A DNA stretch of 64,000 nt. Origin: Hydrogenophaga sp. GTDB lineage: Bacteria > Pseudomonadota > Gammaproteobacteria > Burkholderiales > Burkholderiaceae_C. The position numbers were made by a program, and so were the translations under genes. The stretch lies in NCBI RefSeq assembly GCF_030656115.1, contig NZ_JAUSOO010000080.1, forward strand, positions 62,001-126,000. Reading direction: 5' to 3'. Positions 1 to 12,379 of the stretch are shown here, piece after piece. Numbering within the stretch: position 1 is the stretch's first letter; each line of letters opens with the position of its first letter. The notes below the pieces were generated by a model. That model did not search any database, was not told where the DNA came from, and saw only the letters and a program-made list of their open reading frames with translations.

Positions 1-2320
1 GCTCGCCCAAGGGCAGCAGCACCCCCTTGCGGATGTCTTTGCCGTCCATGTTCATGCCTTCGATCCAGATGCGCTTGCCGGAGCGGGCGGGGGCCTGCTC
101 GATGAGCGCGGTCATCTGGGCGGCTGGCACTTCGTCAAATGGCGGGTAAAGCATGTCCCACCAGAAACCGGGGCGAAACAAGGTGAAGGTGATGAGCAAC
201 AAGGCCAGGGTTTCGTACCAACGAGACTTCACCAGAAAGAAACCTTGTGTGGCGGCAGCAAACACCAGCATGGCCACGGTGGCACTGACCACGGTGAGCA
301 CGAGATGCAGCGGACCGGTCAACCCCATCAACAACAACTGGGTGTTGAAGATGAAGAGAAACGGCAGGATGGCCGTGCGCATGCTGTAGTAGAAGGCGGT
401 GATGCCGGTCTTGATGGGGTCGGCACGCGCAATGGCGGCTGCGGCAAACGAGGCCAGGCCCACCGGTGGTGTCACGTCGGCCATGAGACCAAAATAGAAC
501 ACGAACAGGTGTACCGCAATCAGGGGCACGATGAGGCCGCTTTGCGCCCCCAGCTCCACCACCACCGGCGCCATCAGGGTGGAGACCACGATGTAGTTAG
601 CCGTGGTGGGCAGGCCCATGCCCAGAATCAGGCTGATGAGGGCCACGAGCACCAGCATGAGCATGAGGTTACCGCCCGAAAGCAACTCCACCAGCTCGGT
701 CATGACCAAACCCACGCCGGTGAGCGACACCGTGCCCACGATGATGCCGGCCGCCGCCGTGGCCACACCAATGCCGATCATGTTGCGCGCACCGGTGGCC
801 AGGCCATCAATCAGATCGACAAAACCTTGGCGGGTGGCGACACCCAGACCGCCCTGCCCGCGAAAGGCCGCAATGATGGGCTTTTGCGTGACCATGACGA
901 AAATCATGAACAGCGTGGCCCAAAAAGCCGACAGGCCGGGCGACATCTGTTCGACCATCAGGCACCAGATGAGCACCACCACGGCCAGCAGGTAATGCAA
1001 GCCCGACTTCACGGTGGGCCCGGTTTCGGGCAGTTCAAACACCGGTGCATTCGGATCGTCCAGCTCCAGCGCAGGCTGACGGGCACCGAACCACAACAGA
1101 CCCACATACGCGGCCAGCAAGCCGGCACCGACCACCCAGACGGCGGCGTCGCCCATGACAGTCTTGATCCAGCCAATACCCCAGTACACCGCGCCCGACA
1201 GCACAATGAAACCGGCCACCGTCATGGCAAACGACATCAGGCGTGAGCCCGCCGTGGCGTTGCCTCGGCGCGGCAGGCCGACCATGTTGGCCTTGAGCGC
1301 CTCCAGGTGCACGATGTAGAGCAGCGCAATGTAGGAAATGATGGCTGGCAAAAAGGCGTGCTTCATCACCTCAATGTAGGGAATGCCCACGTATTCCACC
1401 ATCAGGAAAGCGGCAGCGCCCATCACGGGCGGCATGATCTGGCCATTCACCGAACTCGACACCTCCACCGCACCGGCCTGGTCGGGCCGGTAGCCCACGC
1501 GCTTCATGAGGGGAATGGTGAAGGTACCGGTGGTCACCACGTTGGCGATGGACGAACCGGAAATGATGCCGGTGGCCGCCGACGACAGCACCGCCGCCTT
1601 GGCCGGGCCGCCGCGCATGTGGCCCAGCAAGGCAAAGGCCGACTTGATGAAGTAGTTGCCGGCGCCGGCTTTGTCCAGCAGCGAGCCAAACAGCACAAAC
1701 AGAAAGATGAAGCCGCTGGACACGCCCAGCGCCACGCCGAACACGCCTTCGGTGGTCAGCCACTGGTGGCTCATGGCGCGGTTGAGCGAGAAACCGCGGT
1801 GGGCGATCATGTCGGGCATGTAGGCGCCGCCAAAGGTGTACCCCAGAAACACCAGCGCCACGATCACCATCGGCAGACCCAACACGCGCCGGGTGGCTTC
1901 CAGCAACAGAACGATACCCACCGCACCGGTGTACACGTCCATGGGCGTGGGCTGGCCCGGGCGGGTGGCCAACTCGCTGTAGAAAAAGAAAAGGTAGGTG
2001 GCGCAGAAGGTGCCCACCAGCGCAAAGATCCAGTCGGTGATGGGCACATAGGCGCGCGGCGAGCGCCTGAACGCCGGGTATGCCATATAGGACAAAAATA
2101 CCGCAAAGCCCAGGTGGATGGCGCGGGTTTCGGTGTCGTTGAACACCAGAATGCCGAGGCTGAACGGCAGCGGTGAAGCGATCCAGAGCTGGAACACGGA
2201 CCATGCCAGGGCCACGGCGAGCAGCATGCGGCTCATCCAGGGGCCGGGTGCGCGGCCACCGGTGTCGTTGTCGGCAACCAGTTGGTTGACGTCAACCTCG
2301 GGTGCGGTATGGGTTTTCAT
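1..2320 (-). CDS. TRAP transporter fused permease (4TM+12TM), 3' end off the window
   Basis: Reading frame on the minus strand starting at the ATG at 2318-2320 (MKTHTAPEVDVNQLV) and open to the left edge, so the C-terminus is missing; about 773 residues are visible. The product is a long, strongly hydrophobic protein. Its N-terminal part resembles the small DctQ-like subunit, and the rest resembles the large DctM-like subunit, with Gly/Pro-rich helices such as SSAATGIISGSSIANVVTTG and GLPTTANYIVV. This fused architecture is the usual partner of TAXI-type receptors, and such a receptor lies immediately upstream. It should form the sodium- or proton-driven inner-membrane channel of the uptake system. 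A terminator-like hairpin lies between the two genes. The substrate cannot be told from sequence; some TAXI systems take C4/C5 dicarboxylates or glutamate. Confidence 0.9.
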   Translation of the reverse strand, partial: MKTHTAPEVDVNQLVADNDTGGRAPGPWMSRMLLAVALAWSVFQLWIASPLPFSLGILVFNDTETRAIHLGFAVFLSYMAYPAFRRSPRAYVPITDWIFALVGTFCATYLFFFYSELATRPGQPTPMDVYTGAVGIVLLLEATRRVLGLPMVIVALVFLGYTFGGAYMPDMIAHRGFSLNRAMSHQWLTTEGVFGVALGVSSGFIFLFVLFGSLLDKAGAGNYFIKSAFALLGHMRGGPAKAAVLSSAATGIISGSSIANVVTTGTFTIPLMKRVGYRPDQAGAVEVSSSVNGQIMPPVMGAAAFLMVEYVGIPYIEVMKHAFLPAIISYIALLYIVHLEALKANMVGLPRRGNATAGSRLMSFAMTVAGFIVLSGAVYWGIGWIKTVMGDAAVWVVGAGLLAAYVGLLWFGARQPALELDDPNAPVFELPETGPTVKSGLHYLLAVVVLIWCLMVEQMSPGLSAFWATLFMIFVMVTQKPIIAAFRGQGGLGVATRQGFVDLIDGLATGARNMIGIGVATAAAGIIVGTVSLTGVGLVMTELVELLSGGNLMLMLVLVALISLILGMGLPTTANYIVVSTLMAPVVVELGAQSGLIVPLIAVHLFVFYFGLMADVTPPVGLASFAAAAIARADPIKTGITAFYYSMRTAILPFLFIFNTQLLLMGLTGPLHLVLTVVSATVAMLVFAAATQGFFLVKSRWYETLALLLITFTLFRPGFWWDMLYPPFDEVPAAQMTALIEQAPARSGKRIWIEGMNMDGKDIRKGVLLPLGE

Positions 2321-2356
2321 GCAGACCTGTGCGTTGTGTTTTTGTGAGGTGCCAAC

Positions 2357-2386
2357 AAAAAAGCCCTGACGGGTCAGAGCTTTTTT
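2357..2386. terminator. Intrinsic terminator / attenuator between TRAP receptor and permease
   Basis: A6-GC-C-CTGA-CGGG-TCAG-A-GC-T6: a short stem (CTGA/TCAG extended by GC/GC and the A/T tracts) with loop CGGG, followed on either strand by a run of six T. It lies 40 bases after the receptor stop and 37 bases before the permease start. Leftward transcripts from the receptor gene must read through it to express the permease. This probably sets a high receptor-to-permease ratio. Confidence 0.65.
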
Positions 2387-2426
2387 GCGGCATCAGCCCG
2401 TTGGGACCTGGGCGGTCAGCGGGACC

Positions 2427-3401
2427 TTACATCCAGCCTTTTTCCTTGTAATACTTCACGGCACCAGGGTGCAGCGGAGCCGACAGACCGTCCTTGATCA
2501 TGTTCTTGGGATCGAGGCCGACAAACGCAGGGTGCAGCTTCTTGAACTCGTCGAAGTTCTCAAAGACGGCCTTGACCAGCTCGTACACCGCCGCATCAGA
2601 CACCTTGGCCGACGTCACAAACGAAGCCAGTACGCCGTAGGTGGGGGTGGGGTTGGGGTGGCCGGCGTAGAGGCCGCCGGGAATGTTGACCTTGGCGTAG
2701 TAGCTGTTGGCCGCCACCAGTTTGTCCACGGCAGGGCCGGTCAGCGGTACCAGTTTGGCACCGCAGGTGGTGATCGGATCCTGGATGTTGGCGCTGGGGT
2801 GACCCACACCGTAGAAGAAGCCGTCGATCTTGTTGTCGCACAGGGCGGCACCGTGTTCGTCGGCCTTGAGCTCGGCGGCCAAGCCAAAGTCGCTGAGTTT
2901 GCCACCGCTGCTGGCCAGGTACTCGTCCATGGCAGCGCGCGTGCCCGAGCCCGGATTGCCAACGTTGAAACGCTTGCCCTTCAGGTCGTCAAACTTGGTG
3001 ATGTTGGCCTCTTTGCGGGACAACACGGTGAAGGGCTCGGGGTGGATGGAGAACACCGCGCGCAGGTCGGTGTGCTTGCCGTCTTTTTCGAACTGTTTGG
3101 CGCCGTTGAAGGCGTTGTATTGCACGTCCGACTGGGACACGCCGAAATCCAGCTCGCCGGCCTTGATGGTGTTGATGTTCACCACGGAGCCGCCGGTGGA
3201 CTCCACAGAGCAGCGGAAACCGTGCTTGGCGCGGTCTTTGTTCACCAGACGGCAAATGGCTCCGCCCGCAGCGTAGTAAACACCGGTCACGCCACCGGTG
3301 CCAATCGTCATGAATTTCTGCTGGGCCTGGGCTTGGCCCATGGGTGCCAGCAAAGCGGTTGCTGCGGCAACAGCGCTCAAATAAGCGGTGATTTTCTTCA
3401 T
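2427..3401 (-). CDS. TAXI-family TRAP transporter solute-binding receptor
   Basis: A 324-aa periplasmic binding protein. The start ATG at 3399-3401 is preceded by AGGAG. A Sec signal peptide covers residues 1-26 (charged MKK, hydrophobic Ala/Leu core, AQA cleavage site). The mature part begins [19 protein letters not shown], the signature opening of the TAXI (TRAP-associated extracytoplasmic immunogenic) family. Other family marks are [18 protein letters not shown], and GNPGSGTR near residue 150. It would capture a carboxylate in the periplasm and deliver it to the fused permease encoded just downstream on the same strand. Length and domain layout are normal. The ligand is unknown. Confidence 0.93.
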   Translation of the reverse strand: MKKITAYLSAVAAATALLAPMGQAQAQQKFMTIGTGGVTGVYYAAGGAICRLVNKDRAKHGFRCSVESTGGSVVNINTIKAGELDFGVSQSDVQYNAFNGAKQFEKDGKHTDLRAVFSIHPEPFTVLSRKEANITKFDDLKGKRFNVGNPGSGTRAAMDEYLASSGGKLSDFGLAAELKADEHGAALCDNKIDGFFYGVGHPSANIQDPITTCGAKLVPLTGPAVDKLVAANSYYAKVNIPGGLYAGHPNPTPTYGVLASFVTSAKVSDAAVYELVKAVFENFDEFKKLHPAFVGLDPKNMIKDGLSAPLHPGAVKYYKEKGWM

Positions 3402-3552
3402 CTGGAACTACTCCTGCAGCGGACTGCGTGATTGCGAAAAAATGGGCGTCACCCCAAGATTGGCCATGTTATCGCAAGCTCCTCGTCAGTTTCAACAGTA
3501 GCCCCATGTGTTTACCCTGAATAGGAGCATCCCAAACCAGGGGGTGCAGCCG

Positions 3553-4209
3553 TCACACTGAGGTTGCAATTTGCCGCAGCGCCTGCTCAAACACCGCTGC
3601 GGGCTGGCCGCCTGAAATGAGGTGGCGGTCGTTGATGATCACCGCGGGTACCGAATGGATGCCATTCGCGGTGTAAAACTGTTCGCGCTCACGCACATCC
3701 TGGGCAAAAGCCCCACTGTCCAGCACAGCCTGGGCGCGGTCGCGGTCCAGTCCCGCTTCGACCACACAAGCCAGCAGCACCGCGTGGTGGCCCATGGCTT
3801 CAGAGCGGGTGTGGCAGGCGGCCAGCAGGGCTTTTTTCAGCGCGTGTTGCTGGCCTGGCGCGCCATCCAGCGCGGCCCAGTGCAGTAGGCGGTGGGCGTC
3901 GAAGGTGTTCCAGATGCGGCCACGGCCCTCGGGGTTGAAGGCAAAACCCACCTCGGCGCCGCGCTGGCAAATGGTGTCCCGAATCTGTACCTGCTGTGCG
4001 GCGGTGCTGCCGTACTTTTGCGTCAGGTGCTCGGTGATGTCCTGGCCCTCTGGACCCATCTGCGGGTTCAGTTCGAAGGGCTGGAAATGCAGCTCGGCGC
4101 TGATGCTGCCCTGCACGGCGGCAAGGGCTTGCTCCAACGCACCCAGCCCCACGGCACACCAGGGGCAAGAAACGTCGGAAACGAAGTCGATTTTCAGGTA
4201 GGTGGTCAT
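3553..4209 (-). CDS. DsbA-family (FrnE-like) oxidoreductase
   Basis: A 218-aa protein without a signal peptide, so cytoplasmic. The N-terminal strand DFVSDVSCPWC places a CPWC redox motif at residues 15-18 at the start of helix 1. The cis-Pro loop HSVPAV lies near residue 188, and the C-terminal ISGGQPAAVFEQAL is typical of FrnE/polyketide-type DsbA-like proteins. The family is a thioredoxin fold with a helical insert; members act as disulfide isomerases/oxidoreductases or glutathione-dependent isomerases. The CPWC motif argues for a true dithiol enzyme. AGGAG precedes the ATG. It lies 39 bases after the helicase gene on the same strand, possibly co-transcribed. Confidence 0.9.
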   Translation of the reverse strand: MTTYLKIDFVSDVSCPWCAVGLGALEQALAAVQGSISAELHFQPFELNPQMGPEGQDITEHLTQKYGSTAAQQVQIRDTICQRGAEVGFAFNPEGRGRIWNTFDAHRLLHWAALDGAPGQQHALKKALLAACHTRSEAMGHHAVLLACVVEAGLDRDRAQAVLDSGAFAQDVREREQFYTANGIHSVPAVIINDRHLISGGQPAAVFEQALRQIATSV

Positions 4210-4248
4210 GTCGGGTGCTCCTTCAGGGTGGGGCGAAAATTGGTTTTT

Positions 4249-7749
<3,501 letters not shown>

Positions 7750-7822
7750 GACTTCCTACCGTCCAAAATACGTTGAATCTGCCTGAAAAAAACCCGTATC
7801 AAACCACACTTGAACCCACCCC

Positions 7823-8659
7823 ATGAGTGAACCCCACGCCCCAGACCGCTATGCGGTGATCGGCCACCCCATTGCACACAGCAAGTCTCCGCTGATTCAC
7901 GGCCTGTTTGCACAGGCCACCGGCCAGGTCATGGAATACACCGCCATTGAAGCGCCGCTGGACGGTTTTTCTACGGTGGTACAAGCTTTTCGCGCCCAAG
8001 GCGGGCGCGGCCTGAATGTGACCTTGCCGTTCAAGCTGCAAGCGTTTGAACTGGCCACCGACCCGCTGGAATCGGCCCGCCTCGCCGGGGCGGTGAACGC
8101 GCTCAAGTTCGAGGGCGACCGCATTTACGCCGACAACTTTGACGGCCTGGGCCTGGTCAACGACATCCAGCGCAACCTGGGCGTGTCGCTGGCGGGCAAG
8201 CGCGTGCTGCTGTGCGGTGCCGGTGGCGCCACGCGCGGCGCCATTGTGCCCATCGCCCTGCAAAAACCCGCGCTGCTGGCCGTGGCCAACCGCAGCGCCG
8301 ACAAAGCCCATCAACTCAAACGCGACTTTGCCGCCCACGTGGCCCTGCAAACCGGTGGCTTTGAGGACCTGGCGGGCGAGTCGTTTGACGTGGTGCTCAA
8401 CGCCACCTCCACCGGCCTCACGCAAGCCGCCTTGCCCCTGCCTGCCGGGGTTTTTGCCACCGGCGCCCTGGCTTATGAACTGGTGTACGGCAAAGGCTTG
8501 ACACCGTTTTTGAAACAGGCACAGGCCGCTGGCGCCACCCACATCGCCGATGGCGTGGGCATGCTGGTGGAGCAAGCCGCCGAGGCCTTTGCCTGGTGGC
8601 GCGGCGTGCGGCCCGACACCCGCCCGGTGATTGACCGCCTGACCGTGCCGCTGGTCTGA
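7823..8659 (+). CDS. aroE: Shikimate dehydrogenase (biosynthetic)
   Basis: A 278-aa enzyme that reduces 3-dehydroshikimate to shikimate with NADPH in the chorismate pathway. The substrate-binding motif GHPIAHSKSP covers residues 14-23. The catalytic pair is K71 (NVTLPFK) and D107 (NFDGLG), and N92 also contacts substrate. The nucleotide-binding loop is GAGGATRG near residue 132, followed by an NRS motif expected for NADP preference. The C-terminal GMLVEQAAEAFAWW is typical. It starts at ATG 7823, 73 bases from the divergent helicase gene. A second, different member of the family lies at 25334. Confidence 0.96.
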   Translation: MSEPHAPDRYAVIGHPIAHSKSPLIHGLFAQATGQVMEYTAIEAPLDGFSTVVQAFRAQGGRGLNVTLPFKLQAFELATDPLESARLAGAVNALKFEGDRIYADNFDGLGLVNDIQRNLGVSLAGKRVLLCGAGGATRGAIVPIALQKPALLAVANRSADKAHQLKRDFAAHVALQTGGFEDLAGESFDVVLNATSTGLTQAALPLPAGVFATGALAYELVYGKGLTPFLKQAQAAGATHIADGVGMLVEQAAEAFAWWRGVRPDTRPVIDRLTVPLV

Positions 8660-8713
8660 ACACCTGACACTTTTGCCAGGCACCGCCTGAAAAGGCGCAG
8701 CGCCCCGTTGCCC

Positions 8714-9601
8714 ATGACTTCCACACGCTGGGCGCAAGCCCTGCCCTTGCTCGCCGTGCTCGGCTCCGTCACCGCGCTGGGCCTGGGCACGTCGCTGGCC
8801 AAGCAGTTGTTCCCCCAGGTGGGTTCGCTGGGCACCACCGCGCTGCGCGTGGGCTTCTCGGCCCTGCTCATGCTGCTCGTCTGGCGGCCCTGGCGCTGGG
8901 CGCTCAGCCGGGCCGACGCGCTGAGCCTGCTGCGCTACGGTGTGGCGCTGGGCTTCATGAACCTGCTGTTCTACCAGTCGCTCAAGACCATTCCTTTCGG
9001 CGTGGCCGTGGCCATCGAATTCAGCGGGCCGCTGGCCGTGGCCTGCTGGGGCTCGCGCCGCAGAATCGACTTTGCGTGGATCGCCCTGGCCATCGTCGGC
9101 CTGGGCCTGCTGCTGCCGCTGGGGCACAGCGTGAGCACGCTCGACCCCCTGGGCGTGGGCTACGCCCTGGCCGCTGCGGTCTGCTGGGCCACCTACATCG
9201 TGTTCGGCAAACGCGTGGGCCACCTCCACGCAGGCCATTCGGTGGCCCTGGGCCTGAGCGTGGCCGCCCTCACCGTGGTGCCCTTCGGCGTGGCCCATGC
9301 GGGCGCCGACCTGCTGCAGCCCGGCGTGCTGGCGCTGGGCCTGGCGGTCGCCGCCATCTCCAGCGCCCTACCGATTTCGCTGGAAATGGTGGCCCTGAAA
9401 CGCCTCACACCCGCCGCCTTCGGCGTGATGATCAGCCTGGAGCCCGCCGTGGCCGCCCTGCTCGGCCTGCTGATCCTGCACGAACAGCTGACCGCGCTGC
9501 AGTGGCTGGCCATCGTGCTGGTGATGGGTGCAGCCGTGGGCAGCGCCGCCACCGCCAAGCCCGAAGCGCACCGAGGGGTGGCGGATGAGATCGTGCAGTG
9601 A
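8714..9601 (+). CDS. EamA-family exporter (RhtA-like DMT permease)
   Basis: A 295-aa membrane protein with about ten predicted transmembrane helices arranged as two EamA repeats. It has the motif LGTSLAKQLFPQVG at the start, FKTIPFGVAVAIEF-type helix 4, and LEPAVAALLGLLIL in the ninth helix, all typical of the RhtA (threonine/homoserine export) branch. I use ATG 8714; a TTG two codons earlier is also in frame. It lies 54 bases after aroE on the same strand and may share its transcript. The substrate is inferred only at family level: small amino acids or other polar metabolites. Confidence 0.9.
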   Translation: MTSTRWAQALPLLAVLGSVTALGLGTSLAKQLFPQVGSLGTTALRVGFSALLMLLVWRPWRWALSRADALSLLRYGVALGFMNLLFYQSLKTIPFGVAVAIEFSGPLAVACWGSRRRIDFAWIALAIVGLGLLLPLGHSVSTLDPLGVGYALAAAVCWATYIVFGKRVGHLHAGHSVALGLSVAALTVVPFGVAHAGADLLQPGVLALGLAVAAISSALPISLEMVALKRLTPAAFGVMISLEPAVAALLGLLILHEQLTALQWLAIVLVMGAAVGSAATAKPEAHRGVADEIVQ

Positions 9602-9612
9602 ACACTTCGGCG

Positions 9613-10200
9613 TCACGCACCGTCTTCCATCAACGGCACCCCTGATCGGCGAGCTGCATCCACCACCACATGCAACAACTGTCGCGTGCCCGGCTTGACC
9701 AGTGGCCACTGCTGCCGACGCTTCAGGGCCGTGGTGCCACCCGGAAACAGGCAGATGCAAGCGTGCTGCATGTGCTGCGCCGAGGCGTAAATCAGGCCTT
9801 GATGTCCAGCATTAAAGCAGTCAAGTGCCAAGGCCTGGGTCTGCTCAATACGCAGACTCAGCAGCAGCGGATAGGGCTCAGCCAGTGGACGCAGATCCAC
9901 CAGCCGCAAAGGCTGCGTTGTGGTGAGCTGAAGCAAGGCGCGTTTGCGCAGTTCAACAAGGCTTTTGCTCTTGGTGTCGCGACGAAACTGCGCCTCGAAC
10001 AGCGCGGTGTCTGCACTGTCAGCCAGATAGGCTGTGAGCTGATCGGGCAAGCAGAAACGCCCCGACAACACGCCAGCCGGCGGCAGCAGAAGCCCATTCG
10101 TTTTGACCGTACCGGGCCGTGCGCGTAGCAGTTGGACCCGAAAAAACGTCTGCCCGGCGGGCAGTTCAACAATAGGATGATTGAGTTCTTTGAGATTCAT
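9613..10200 (-). CDS. RES-domain toxin of a RES/Xre toxin-antitoxin pair
   Basis: A 195-aa protein with the three conserved polar residues that name the RES domain: R21 in FFRVQ, E69 in the YLADSADTALFEA helix, and S140 in GLIYASAQ. Characterised RES toxins act on NAD+ (hydrolysis or phosphorolysis), with an ADP-ribosyltransferase-like fold, and stop growth by NAD depletion. The gene starts 12 bases after the antitoxin stop on the same strand, which is the usual order for this class (antitoxin first). It ends 11 bases from the converging EamA gene. No frameshift or truncation is visible, so the toxin looks intact. Confidence 0.85.
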   Translation of the reverse strand: MNLKELNHPIVELPAGQTFFRVQLLRARPGTVKTNGLLLPPAGVLSGRFCLPDQLTAYLADSADTALFEAQFRRDTKSKSLVELRKRALLQLTTTQPLRLVDLRPLAEPYPLLLSLRIEQTQALALDCFNAGHQGLIYASAQHMQHACICLFPGGTTALKRRQQWPLVKPGTRQLLHVVVDAARRSGVPLMEDGA

Positions 10201-10212
10201 GGGCAGGGGGCA

Positions 10213-10680
10213 TCAATGTCCCTCTGCTGTTGCAAGACCCAGCACGCGCTGCGCATCCACACCTTGCTCCAGGGCCACACGGGGCGTCTGGCCGTCCAGC
10301 GCAGGGTGTGGGCTTTCCAGGAAGGCCAGCAGTGGCCAGCCATCGGCGGTGCCCAGCGCTTGCGACAGCGGCTGGAGGTGCGGGAATACAAACGGCTCAA
10401 ACTGCCAGCGTGGCAGCTTGAAGCCCCGCCGCAGATGCGAGACACCAATGCAGCGGCCAGCCTTGATCCAGGCGTTGATGGTCACGCGCGAGGTGCCCGC
10501 CAGTTCGGCAGCCTCGTCGGTGGTGATCATGTCGGCCGCCTGCATGCGCTCACGCCGGTAGGCCGCGCCCAAACGCAGCAGCGCGTCGGTCTGCGCTTCG
10601 CTGGCGTAGGGGTCGGCTGAAACGGCACGGTGGGTTGGGGTTTCAAGAGCAACAGAGAGGGGAAAAGTCAAAGTGTTCAT
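10213..10680 (-). CDS. Xre/ParS-type antitoxin of the RES toxin
   Basis: A 155-aa protein. Residues 52-76 form a helix-turn-helix (ITTDEAAELAGTSRVTINAW). The C-terminal segment (GWPLLAFLESPHPALDG, residues 114-130, then TPRVALEQG) matches the toxin-binding DUF2384 (ParS/MbcA) pattern of a conserved Gly-Trp/Leu block and a P-x-x-A-L segment. The first 50 residues are variable. The antitoxin presumably neutralises the downstream RES protein by covering its active site and represses their common promoter, as known for the class. The AlphaHTH region looks more MerR/excisionase-like (TTDEAAELAG) than a classical Xre fold, a small departure. Confidence 0.8.
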   Translation of the reverse strand: MNTLTFPLSVALETPTHRAVSADPYASEAQTDALLRLGAAYRRERMQAADMITTDEAAELAGTSRVTINAWIKAGRCIGVSHLRRGFKLPRWQFEPFVFPHLQPLSQALGTADGWPLLAFLESPHPALDGQTPRVALEQGVDAQRVLGLATAEGH

Positions 10681-11155
10681 GTGCGTTCACTGATGCCCAC
10701 TGTTATGGCGCGTTGCGCTTGTCTGCCTTGCTGCTGCCGAAAAAACTGGATGACCGAACGCGGCCGGAATGGGTGGCTGGAGCTCGTCTTCCCGGCTTGC
10801 TTTGACCGCGATCACTTCTGTTCAATGTGATTGGAGTGAACGAGGAAGCCTTCGCGACAAACGCGTGCTCACCGAGCAGGTGACGCGACACGATCGCGTA
10901 GCAATGGTCCAAATAGTCCGAGGGTTCTGAAGCGGACATATCTGATGCGTTCTGGCGAATAGAAGCGCCAAAACGCAGGTAGCGGACCCCTGGATCTCGT
11001 CCGATGTTTCCAACCAGGATGACTTTGTTGACTGAAGCCAAATCGCACCTCTTTCGGTAACCAGCCCCACGAAACATTCATGGCGTACTGGAGCAAGGTG
11101 GTCAGATTTTAGTCAACTTCGAAAATTTGGTCAATTTCGTTAAGTTTGAAAAGTC
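10681..11155. other. Gene-poor accessory spot, 475 bp
   Basis: No intact gene is supported. The segment must hold the promoter of the RES/antitoxin pair at its left end. It contains a 66-bp relic of ssb (10976-11041) and, near 11108-11150, an A+T-rich stretch (about 70% AT) that differs from the surrounding GC-rich DNA. Frames through it are short and show no homologue I recognise apart from the ssb piece. Confidence 0.6.
10976..11041 (-). pseudogene. Relic of ssb (first 22 codons only)
   Basis: Minus-strand translation from a TTG at 11041 reads [20 protein letters not shown] and then YL. This matches the invariant N-terminus of bacterial single-strand DNA-binding protein ([24 protein letters not shown]). 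The start ATG appears changed to TTG, and similarity stops abruptly after RYL. What follows in frame is not SSB. I therefore read it as a decayed or partly duplicated ssb 5' end, probably left by a rearrangement or mobile-element exchange at this spot. It is not expected to make a functional protein. Confidence 0.65.
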
Positions 11156-12379
11156 CTACGACTGACTTTCTCGGGCCTTCACCGCCCGCCCATCCTCCAT
11201 CCCACTCCCCGGATAAAGAATCACCGTCTCCCCCGCTTTCAGTCCGTCCGTCACCCACGCGCTGTCGGGGTTGCGGTCGCTGAACGTCACCGCCCTGGCG
11301 CGTGCCTTGCCCGCTTCCACCACGAACACCTGCCAGCCTTCGCCCTGCCGCACCAGTGCGGCTGAGGGCACGAGCAGGGCGCCGTCTTGGGCCAACACGG
11401 TGATGCGCGCGTCGACGCGGAAGCCGTCGCCGAGTTTCTCCAGGGCTTGCGGCGGGGCGTTCAGCGCCACCGTGACGTTGACGCGCTGTTCTTCGATGCC
11501 CAGGGCCGAGGTCTTGGTGAAGGCGACCGGGTCCACGCGGGCCACCTGCCCGGCCAGCGGCGGCTGGTTGCGGCCGGTGCTCAGTTGCACGGCGGCACCT
11601 GCGGTGATGCGCGGTGCGTCGCCAGAGAGCACGTCGATCACGGCTTCCATGGCGCTGGTGTCGCCAATTTCCAGCAGCGGCGCCCCGGCCTGCACCGGTT
11701 CGCTGCTGTCCTTGTGCAGCTGGATGACGCGGCCGTTGACCGGGCTCGTGAGCGACCACAGACCTTGTGGCGCGCTCCCCGAGGGTTCGGCGCGGCCCAG
11801 GGCGGCGCGGGCTTCGCTGGCGGCGTGTCCGGCGGCGGTTTGTTCGGCCTGCGCGGCCTTGAGGCTTTGGGCCGCCGCTTCACGCGCCAGGCGGCTCTGG
11901 TCGCGGGCGGACGGGGCGATGAAGTTGTCTTTGGCGAGCTGCGCGAAGCGTTCGGCTTCGAGCGTGGCCTGCGCCAGCGCGGCCTGGGCGCGCTGCACGT
12001 TGGCGCGGGCGGCGGCCACGGCGGCGTCGGCGCTGCCCACGCGCTGCTGCAGCATGCTGCGGGTGCGCGCGTCGATCAGGCCGGGCGCGGCGGGTGCGAG
12101 CACGGCGACCACGTCACCGGCCTTGACCGCGTCGCCCACCTTGAGCGTGGGCCGCTGCAGCTGCGCGGCGGTGGGCGCGGTGACGAGGTAGCGGTGCTGC
12201 AGGCGCAGCTGGCCGTCTTCTTCAATCACCTGTTCAAAACGGCCTTGGGCCACGGAGGCGGTTTCCACGTCCAGCGGGCGCGGCTGGTAGGCGGCCCAGA
12301 GCACGGCGGCCAGAGCAGCCACGGCGACCGCGCCCATGGCCCAGCGGCGTGTGGCCGCTCCGTTGTTCGACTTGTTCAT
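11156..12379 (-). CDS. HlyD-like periplasmic adaptor of an ABC-type exporter
   Basis: A 407-aa membrane-fusion protein. One N-terminal transmembrane segment (about residues 15-32) is followed by a biotinyl-lipoyl half (LVTAPTAAQLQRPTLKVGD), a long Ala-rich coiled-coil hairpin (about 95-185), the second lipoyl half (LTSPVNGRVIQLHKDSSEPV), a beta-barrel and a membrane-proximal domain. I chose ATG 12377-12379 because it overlaps the permease stop as ATGA; a longer frame begins upstream but would run into the permease. It links the inner-membrane MacB/FtsX-type permease to the outer membrane or periplasm. The outer-membrane partner is not in the window. Confidence 0.9.
   Translation of the reverse strand: MNKSNNGAATRRWAMGAVAVAALAAVLWAAYQPRPLDVETASVAQGRFEQVIEEDGQLRLQHRYLVTAPTAAQLQRPTLKVGDAVKAGDVVAVLAPAAPGLIDARTRSMLQQRVGSADAAVAAARANVQRAQAALAQATLEAERFAQLAKDNFIAPSARDQSRLAREAAAQSLKAAQAEQTAAGHAASEARAALGRAEPSGSAPQGLWSLTSPVNGRVIQLHKDSSEPVQAGAPLLEIGDTSAMEAVIDVLSGDAPRITAGAAVQLSTGRNQPPLAGQVARVDPVAFTKTSALGIEEQRVNVTVALNAPPQALEKLGDGFRVDARITVLAQDGALLVPSAALVRQGEGWQVFVVEAGKARARAVTFSDRNPDSAWVTDGLKAGETVILYPGSGMEDGRAVKARESQS

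Noticed and set aside
245-1246. 333-codon open frame on the + strand
   Set aside because: Opposite the TRAP permease; composition of a GC-rich shadow, no motif.
10703-11077. 124-codon minus frame containing the SSB-like start
   Set aside because: Only 22 codons resemble SSB; the remainder matches nothing I know and lacks an SSB fold, so it is recorded as a relic instead of a gene.
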